Origin: Microstegium vimineum
Lineage: Eukaryota > Streptophyta > Magnoliopsida > Poales > Poaceae
Length of the DNA stretch: 64,000 bases
Reading direction: 5' to 3'
Assembly: GCA_022036555.1 (NCBI GenBank)
Contig: CM039126.1
Location: 11,605,591-11,669,590 of the forward strand
Below the pieces are notes generated by a model. The model was given only the letters and a program-made list of their open reading frames with translations, did not search any database and was not told where the DNA came from. Position 1 is the stretch's first letter. Every line of letters starts with the position of its first letter. Positions 56,280 to 64,000 of the stretch are shown piece after piece. The translations under genes were made by a program, and so were the position numbers.

Positions 56280-57057
56280 CTCGTCTCGCTCGCTCGCTCC
56301 ATGGCGGCGGCGGTGCCGGCAGCGGCTAGGGTGGTGGAGGTGCCGGGCGAGCCGTGGTCGGTGGTGTGGGCGGGATCTCGTCTTGCTCCTGCCAGTTGAT
56401 TCCGTTGCGACGCCTGCCTAACCGGGCTACCGTTGCCGCTCCACACCAGGCGCCCAGGTCTTCTTCGCCGGCGCCGAGCAGCCACCAGGTATGCGTATGC
56501 GTATGCCCACCCACATCTTCTCTTCCCTTCGCTTCGCTTCCCCTTCCCTTCCTGCTGTGCATTTCAATTGTGAGTGTTTTGCTACATTGTGAGTGTTTTG
56601 CTTCTTGATTGGTACTTGCTGGCTGCTACACATTCTTTTTCTTCTTATATACAGTTTATTGTGCCTGTGCTCTATATAAGTGCATGTTATATGAGTTTAG
56701 CACTTTTATCCATTTCTGATTGTCCCCACCCCCTCAATTAATTGGTACTTGCTAGCTGCCACACACATAAATCATTTGTCAACTAGCAGCACACTGTCAG
56801 TTTATTGTGTCTGATAATGACATTTGTGCTTTTTTATTTATTTATTTTGCAGGCTCAGCTCCACAATGGTTCTTGGAGAGGTTTGTGACATCCTACTGCG
56901 TTTATGTAGCTTCGTTTTGCACATCAGAGTAGAAAGATGACATCCAGTGCATCAGAGGGGTCTGGAACACATGACAGTGAAGACGGTCAAACATCTTTGA
57001 CACCGCGTCGGCGGTCCAGTGTTTGGGAGCACTTTGAGAAAGATTTGGTTCCTGTGG
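56280..57057 (+). CDS. BED zinc-finger protein (hAT transposase-like), N-terminus only, cut by gap 3
   Basis: A GC-rich leader (about 56280-56490) ends at a plausible donor (CACCAG then GTATGCGT), and a plausible acceptor (TTGCAG) lies at 56852. The reading frame opens at 56937 (MTSSASEGSGTHDSEDGQ) and runs open to the gap. It ends RRRSSVWEHFEKDLVPV, the opening block of a BED zinc finger (aromatic Trp/Phe and His spacing before the Cys pair). Such proteins are hAT transposases or domesticated relatives (DAYSLEEPER/RICESLEEPER). The Cys ligands and dimerisation domain lie in or beyond the gap, and contig D does not continue it. Whether it is a gene or a transposon cannot be told. Confidence 0.6.
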
Positions 57058-57157
57058 NNNNNNNNNNNNNNNNNNNNNNNNNNNNNNNNNNNNNNNNNNN
57101 NNNNNNNNNNNNNNNNNNNNNNNNNNNNNNNNNNNNNNNNNNNNNNNNNNNNNNNNN
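57058..57157. other. Scaffold gap (100 N)
   Basis: Exactly 100 N between contigs C and D. The BED-domain gene is truncated by it. Confidence 0.99.
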
Positions 57158-57837
57158 CGCTAAAAAAAAAGGGGAAAATTAGAAGCACTAGGCCGAGAAT
57201 CACTAGGCTATAAACCACTTGCTTTGTGCTCGAGCTCCTACAAAAGGGTGAGGATAGGGGCCAATAAATTTGGTTAAGAAACATTAGGATCAATCGATCA
57301 CCCTAAGGTAGAAACTAAAGAACCCTATGTTAGCCCCAAATCCCAATCTCTTGCCAAACTCCATACTACTAGATTTTAGGGCTAAAAGGGCCCCCTAAAC
57401 TAGGATAAACTGACTATTCCTTTGCATTTTTTAAATTGTCTGAGCCACCAGAAAACCCAAAACACCCACCTTCGACGAACAAACTTGATGCTTCCCACAG
57501 CTCATGTTGATGTCAAGACAAGAATCACTCCACAGTAAAACCAAGATTCACTAAAATTCTAAACATACAATCTAAGGGGTTTTTGGAGGGGTTAGGAAAG
57601 GGAAACAGGGAATCAGGGGGAGACATCAAGAACAATAGACACAAGTTCCTAAAACAAAAAGGTAGACGTAGATTTTTAAACTCTCGTTCATCCCCGTCCA
57701 AACATTGTCCCTTTCCCTTTTGTATTGGACCCCCATTCTTCACCAAGCCTACTAGGCACCCCAATCAGAGCCCCCCTTGATGGCCCATCCATGACATTTC
57801 CCCACTACAAAAAATGCATCTTGCCCTGGTCTTTTTT
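57158..57837. other. Start of low-quality contig D, no gene recognised
   Basis: Readable sequence, although with excess homopolymer runs. I recognise no family. If contig D parallels contig A, it would correspond to sequence left of this window, downstream of the CSLA gene. Confidence 0.4.
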
Positions 57838-58949
57838 TTTTTTTTTTGGTTTTTTGTTGGTTGTAGACATGTAATGGAGATTTCCCCCCAAAAAGGTTTT
57901 TAAAAAAAAAAAGGGGGTTTAAAAAAAAAAAATTTAAAAAAAATTTTAAAAAAAAATTTTTAAAAAATTTTTCCCGGGGAAAAAAAAAAAAAAAAAAAAA
58001 TTTTTAAAAAAAATTTTTTTTTCCCCTTTTTTTAAAAAAAAAAAACCCCCAAAAAATTTTTTTTTTTGGAAAAAAAACCCCTTTTAAAAAATTTTTTTTT
58101 AAAAAAACCCTTTTTTTTTTTTAAACCTTTTTTTAAAAGGAAAAAAAAATTTTTTTTAAAAAAAAAAAATTTTTAAAAAAAGGGGGAAAAAAACCCTTTT
58201 TTAAGGGGGAAAATTTTTTTTTTTTTTAAAAAAAAAATTTGTTTTTTCTTAAAAAACCAAATTTTTAAAAAAAAAAATTTTTTAAAACAAAAAACCCCCC
58301 CCCTTTTTTTTTAAAAAATTTTTTTTTTTTAAAAAAAAAAAAAAATTTAAACCCCGGGGCCAAAAAAAAAAAGGGGAAAAAAAGGCCCCGGGCCCCCCCA
58401 AAAAACCCCCCCCCCCCTTTTTTTAAAGCCCCCAAATTTTTTAAAAATTTTGGGAAAAAAAAAACCCCCCCCCCCAAAAATTAAAAAACCCAAAAATTTT
58501 AAAAAAGGGAAAAAAACCCCAAAAAATTTAAAAAACCAAAAAAAAGGGGGGGAAAAAAAAAAAAATTTTTAAAAAAAAAAAAAAAAAAGGGGTTTTTTTT
58601 TTTTTTTGGGTTTTTTTTAAAAAAAAAGGCCCTTTTTTTTTTTAAAACCGGGAAAAAAAAAAAAAAAAAAAAAATTTTAAAAAAAAAAAAAAAAAAAAAA
58701 ACCCCCCCAAAAAAAAAAATTTTTTTCCCCAAAAAACCAAAAAAAATTTAAAAAAAGAAAAAAAAAAAAAAACAAAAAAAGGGTTTTTTTTAAAATTTTT
58801 GGGGTTTTTTTTTAAAATTTTTTTTAAAACCCCCCAAAAAAAACCCCCAAAAAATTTTAAAAAATTTTTTGGGAAAAAAAAATTTTTAAAAAAAAGGGGG
58901 GAAAGAAAAAAAAAAAACGGGGAAAAAAAAAACCCAATTTTTTAAAAAC

Positions 58950-58980
<31 letters not shown>

Positions 58981-59170
58981 CCCCCCCCCTTTAAAAATTT
59001 TTCCCAAAATTTTTTTAAAAAAAAATTTTAAAAAAAATTTTCCCCCCCAAAAACCAAAAAAATTTTTTTAAAAACCCTTTTTAAAAGGGGGGGGGGAAAA
59101 AAAAAACAAAAAAATTTTTTAAAAAAAAACAACCAAAAAGGAAGGTTTTTAAAAAAAGGGGTTTTTAAAA

Positions 59171-59207
<37 letters not shown>

Positions 59208-59440
59208 AAACCCAAAAACCCCAAAAAAAAAAAAACCTTAAAAAAAAAATTTAAAATTTTTTTAAAAAAACCCCCCCCCAAAAAAAAGGGGGGGGAAAAC
59301 CCAAAAAAAAAATTTTTAAAAAAAAAACCAAAAAAAAATTTTTTTAAAAAAAAAATTTTTTTTTTTTAAAAAAATTTTTTTTTAAAAAAAATTTAAAATT
59401 AAAAAAAAAAATTTTTTTTTAAAAATTCCTTTAAAAGCAA
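57838..59440. other. Homopolymer-collapsed, unreliable sequence
   Basis: Almost every base belongs to a run of three or more identical bases (A, T, C and G runs in turn), which no normal genomic sequence shows over 1.6 kb. The predicted frames of Phe/Lys/Gly runs are artefacts. By position it should correspond to about 1-885 of this window and a little sequence before it. Confidence 0.9.
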
Positions 59441-62400
59441 AAAATTTCCCCCCTTTCCCCCAATAAATTTGCTCCCCCACTTCCACCGTTTGTTTTGACG
59501 GGGAATGCCTTAAATTTTTTTTTGGCTTTTTTTTTTTTACCTAAAACCCAACAAAAAATTTACATCTTTGATCAAAAAAAAATTTAAGTTTGCTCACATT
59601 ATAAAATGACATGCTTTAGGACACAATAATAAAAAAAAAATTTTGAAAGTTTTGACATCTCTTCTAAAAATGAAACAAATCAATTCATTTTTTATCATAA
59701 AAACCCCCGGGCTTTTTTCCCCCTTTATTTATTTTTAAAGGGAAAAATTTTTAAAAGAAAATTCAAAAAAACATGTTTTTTAAAACAAAAAACCCGAATC
59801 CTATTATTTTTTAATACAATACTATTTTTTTCCCTTTTAACACCCCCAACAAAATAAAATTTCCACCTTTTGGGCCGCCTGACTGCTAAATCCTTTTTTC
59901 CACAGTGGTTCGATCCTCCCCCCCCATTTCCCTTGTTTAAAAGAAATTCCCAACCCATTTTTCCCTAAACTTAAATGGGTTAGCCCCCAAAAAAATTCCC
60001 AATAATTGAATTCTGACACAAAACTTCTTTTAAAAACCGTTAAAACCAAAGAACCAAAAAGGTGGATAACCGTTTCCCTTTCCTTTTAATTTTAAGTGAA
60101 AACTAATTCTCTTTTGTTCCTTGTCGGGGGAATTTTTTTTGGGAAAATTAACTGAAAAACCCCTCCCGAAATGGCAGTCAAACCTGTAAATTTGAAAACA
60201 AAAAATGCATCAACAAAATAAGAAAAATCGCACAAAAAGGGAACAAATTTCTTTTTTAATGAGCATGTTTTTTTTTCCCCGTCGTAACTGAAACCCATAT
60301 TAAAAGGGGCATAACTACGCCCATTTTTTATTCTACTTATCCTGACTGCAAAACCCCGGAAAAAAATACAACACAGGGTCAACAAAGGGACTACAAAGGG
60401 GAAAATTTTCAACTTTGTTTTTTTGGGACTTTTGGTTTAATATACGGGGGGTAGTAGCAATAAAATTTTTTAAAAATTTTAAAATAAACAAATCAAAAAA
60501 TTCAAAAAATTTTTTTTTTCTAACTGTTATAGCAAAAAGTAAAAAAGCATTTTCCCCAATAGCCACAACTTTCTAAAATTAAAATTTTCTTTTAAAGGGG
60601 ACTTTTTCAAAATTTTCTACTGATTACTTTTTGGGCTAAAACCCCTTTTTACAAAGGAGACCCTTTTTTAAAATTTAAAAAACCCCCCCTTTTAAAATAT
60701 CCCATTTGCAAGAAATTTTTCAAAAACTATTTAAAAAAATGTACAGCAGACAGCCAAACCCCCCAAAAAATAAAAGGAACTTTGACAGACAGTTGAGCTT
60801 TTCATGTTTCCCAAATTCCCCCGTGCCTGAACAAGAGCAAGGGGTTTATGAACAAATATGGGACTCCCTGAGAAGGGGGGTTTGGGGGTTGGGAAACCCG
60901 GCATCAAACACACGAAAAAATCACCCCTTTTAACATACCGTAGAGCCCCCCTTTTTCAGCGCACCCCCTTTTGTACCTTTTCCCCCGTTTTTTCCTCCCC
61001 CTCATATTTTACGTTTTTTCCCTTTTGTTAGCCCAAAACTTGCTTAAAGCCCACCAACCTTTTGAAAAAATTAACAAGGGAAAAAATTAGTGTTTTGTTT
61101 TTTGCGCGCCCGCCCTGTTGGGGTTTTTGGGGTGTAAAAACTTAAAAAAAGGCCCAAAAATTACTTATTTAATTTTAAAAAATTTTTTTATAAAATTTTT
61201 TACAAAATTTTATGAAACTAGAAAAGAAAAAATTTTTTTTAAAATTTTAAAATGAAAAAAATTTAAAAAAGCTATCCCTTCTATAAAACCCAAAAAAATT
61301 TTAAAAATTTTTGGGGAAAGGTTTTTTTTTTTTAAAAAGGGTGTACTTCTTTTTTTTAAAAAAAATTTGCCCAAAAAATTTGCCCCAAATTTTTTTAATT
61401 TAAAGGGAAAAAAAAGAAAAAAATCATAAGAAAAACATTTTTTTTAAAAAAAAATCTAACAACTAAATTTTTTGACCCACAACAAATATTTATCAATAAA
61501 AAAATTTTGGGGAAAAAAATTTTCCCCAAACAAAATAAATAATGGCTTTAAAATTTCAAATAATAGGGATAGGCCCCCAAACCCCAAAAACCCTTATTAC
61601 ATTTGCATAAACAATAAAATGGGGGGGAAACCCTTTAATTACAAAAGTTTCCCAAAAGGGATTTTACCATCGGTTGCCCCTCTGTTTTTAAAAGGTATAC
61701 TGCTTTTATTAGATTTTTTGGGGACTACCCCAAGCTCGAAAAAAAGGGGAAATTTTTTGGTTTTTTATTAAAATATTTTTTGCTTTTTTCAAAATTTTTT
61801 TTGACTAAACGTTCCAAAAGGGGCCAAAGGGGGCAAAATTTTTTCAAAGTTTCCCTTAAACCCTGGGATCAGTAATCTCGAAACCTGTACGTCCCCTATC
61901 CACCCCACGACCCCCCATCCTGCCCAAAATGGAAAGCTTGAACACCTGCGTCCCAAAAAAAGAAAAAAAAAGGAATGGTACAAAAAACCACCTTAAAATT
62001 TCGCAACATTCCCATTGCGGGGTTGGTATGTACACGATGAACACGACCTCCCCCGTTGTAGGGGGGGAATTGGCCGAGCACCATGGGGGGCCACGCGCCC
62101 CAGCCCCCCCGCCCCTCGTCCCCTCCTGGGGGGGGGCCCCCAAAAGGGGGCCCACCCCGGTACGGCCCCCTTCCCCGCGGCCCCCCCCCAAAAAGGCTGG
62201 GGGGGCCGGGAACAGGGCGTCCGCAGGAGCAGGGCCGACAGGGGGGGGCAACCCAGGGGGGGGCCAAACGCCGGCGCCAGGGCCGCCGCGCGCGCCGCGT
62301 CCCACCGGGGGCCCGCAGCGCCTCGCCCCCGACGACCCCCGGGCCCAGCCAAGCGGGGGCGGAACGGGAAAAGGCCAGGGCCGTCGACCGTCGGGGTCGA

Positions 62401-64000
62401 CCCACCCCCCGCCACCGCCAAAGGGAAAGCCACCCCCGGGGCACCGGCCATTTTCACGCCTTCCCCCCCCGCCCCCCTCTGCCCTTGGCGCGAGGGCTGC
62501 ATTTTTGGGACGTTGCTTTTCGGGGGTCGCGCGTGGGGGAGCCGTTTTTGCCGTAACTGAGAGGCATGGGGGTATACCGAAGCTCACATCAGAGATGACC
62601 ATCACTCGGGTTCCTGGCTTCAACCAAAAAGTTTGGTTTTATGACATTGGGCCAACGCACCCCCAGACCCCAAGTTCAGTGTTAACGGCTAGGGGCTCCT
62701 GTACCACGCTGCGTAGGCGGGAAAAAGTAAAAAACCGGAAAGCTTGTCTCTTTGCGCAAACGAACTTTCTTTCGTTTTCCAATGGCCTTAAACGATTGGG
62801 TCCTCCATCACGATCGCCCGGCCCGGGGGCCCCCCACATTTCAAAACCACTACTTTGAAAAACTCATTGGGCATCACAACAGCCACAGGGAGAAAAGGAA
62901 ATGCCAAGACGAACCTCCGTAGAGGTTGACGCCCCGAGATTTTTTCCGTTGGGTGGTTTTTTTTTTTGGGGCCCCCCCCCGCCGACCAAATTCCTGTCTT
63001 GGCCCGCGCCCCCACACTTTTTCGCCCCAAAACGAATAGAAAAAGGGGGGAAAAACGCCCAGCCGGTGCCGGTGGCGCCAAAGGCTTTTTCCTGCCCCTT
63101 TTGGATGCTCCCCCGTGTTTTTTCTCTGCCCATTGGAACGAGTTAGGCCGCGCGAATCAAACCCCCCCAACCCTCCTTGGATGGCACGAGAGGATCCACA
63201 ACACAGTTCAACCGGACCCCCTCCTTCCGATTTCCAAAACCCGTCCTTAAAAACCTCACGAGCGGCGGTAGGGACATGCTGGGCCCCCCGCGGACGCCAC
63301 ACTAACTGGTTTTCGCAAAAAAGGGGTACTTTGTTTTCAAAAATACAGCAAGGAACCGCCGCAGCCCACTGCAAAGGAAAAAAATGTCTGGCAGGTAACA
63401 CCGGTGATTAAGATTTAAAATGAAACCCCTGAAAAGTTTAGGCTCATTTGGGGGTAGAATTCAAACAAAGGAGCAAACCCCTGGTGAAACCAAAAAATGG
63501 GGTTTTGGAAAGGGGTATTCCGCTTAAATAATGTTCTTGAAAAATAGCCCTGGAAACATTCCACGGAGGGAAAACAAAATTTAGTTTCTCCTTGTGTCGG
63601 AAAAGCTAGAACCACCATCCAAAAGAAACCTATTCCCCCGACCACCATCCACTTCTATTTACTCCCTTTTCCCCCCCACCATTAGGCACGCTTTTTTTCA
63701 TCTCCAATTTTCAATTTTTTTCTAAAAACCCCATATAGTTTCAACCCACCAAAAATAATTATAAAAAAAAAAAAATTATTCAACCCAGTTTCAATTTCAT
63801 TTCCAAAAACAAAAAATATATTCTTTTCAAAATATATACTATTTTAAATTAAACATTCCCAATATTTTTCCCCTCTTTCACATTTGCACAAGAACTTTTC
63901 TATTCTTTATCATATACAACCCCTTAACCCCTTTAGAATTAAAAAAAACCAATATCAGGGGGAAGACCCCACGGGATAGGGCATTTAAAAATTTTCAAAA
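59441..64000 (-). pseudogene. Error-ridden second copy of the CSLA locus (matches about 885-5575)
   Basis: Phrases reappear in the same order and orientation. Examples are AATAAATTTGCT at 59463 (compare 927), CCAAATTCCCCCGTGCCTGA at 60811 (compare 2312), GGAAAGCTTGAACACCTGCG at 61930 (compare 3423), CGCCGCGCGCGCCGCGTCCC at 62284 (compare 3790) and CAACACAGTTCAACCGGAC at 63199 (compare 4730). Differences are mostly homopolymer expansions and dropped bases, spread equally over exons, introns and upstream DNA, which is unlike a decaying pseudogene. All CSLA exons in this copy are broken. It is best read as a poorly polished duplicate contig. Confidence 0.88.

Noticed and set aside
57838..61100. 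Frames of Phe, Lys, Gly and Pro runs
   Set aside because: They are translations of homopolymer noise in contig D.
61856..62858. Long Pro/Gly/Arg frames on both strands that could suggest a new gene
   Set aside because: The region is the corrupted copy of CSLA exon 1 and its upstream DNA (compare 3328-4240).

Overview
This is a nuclear plant window from a grass, most likely of the rice tribe (Oryzeae). The genes have many short introns and GC-rich first exons. Everything between them is typical grass repeat: Stowaway and Tourist-like MITEs, hAT, CACTA, Copia and LINE elements. The starch synthase matches, as I remember it, rice SSIIa (ALK/SSII-3) almost residue for residue, and FtsH6, SSIIa and CSLA3 lie close together on rice chromosome 6. 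The species cannot be fixed from sequence alone.

Layout. Three runs of exactly 100 N (15156-15255, 43756-43855, 57058-57157) split the window into four contigs. Contig A (1-15155) holds a CSLA mannan synthase gene on the minus strand (exons up to 3977, last exon running off the left edge) and a complete eight-exon SSIIa gene on the minus strand (8001-11806), followed by transposon remnants. Contig B (15256-43755) holds a small hAT element (16530-26313) with a 9-kb gag-less Copia retrotransposon nested in it (17026-25997), a broken FtsH6 gene (26442-28040), a 5'-truncated LINE, two MITEs, a Copia RNase H remnant, a 7.3-kb CACTA transposon (32421-39734) and the 5' end of an unidentified gene. 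Contig C (43856-57057) holds a complete twelve-exon PP5 phosphatase gene (48003-53304, minus), MITEs, a LINE 3' end and the start of a BED zinc-finger gene cut by a gap. Contig D (57158-64000) is low-quality sequence: about 1.6 kb of homopolymer runs followed by an error-ridden second copy of roughly positions 885-5575.

Two assembly problems matter most to a reader. First, 15256-17711 is the exact reverse complement of 43856-46311, with paired coordinates always summing to 61567. This is the signature of a 2456-bp dovetail overlap, so contig B is probably placed backwards and the true order is A, reverse complement of B, then C. Second, contig D is probably a duplicate of the CSLA locus and should not be annotated as a second gene.

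The intact genes are not a pathway cluster. CSLA makes cell-wall mannan in the Golgi, SSIIa elongates amylopectin chains in plastids, FtsH6 would be a thylakoid protease, and PP5 is an HSP90-associated serine/threonine phosphatase. The most unusual signals are in the mobile elements: a 19-bp near-palindrome repeated more than ten times through the Copia element; an extra Copia 3' ORF with its own TATA-like box; and a CACTA element whose palindromic terminal motif is repeated in front of a second internal promoter that drives an intact Ulp1-like protease, while its transposase is full of stops.
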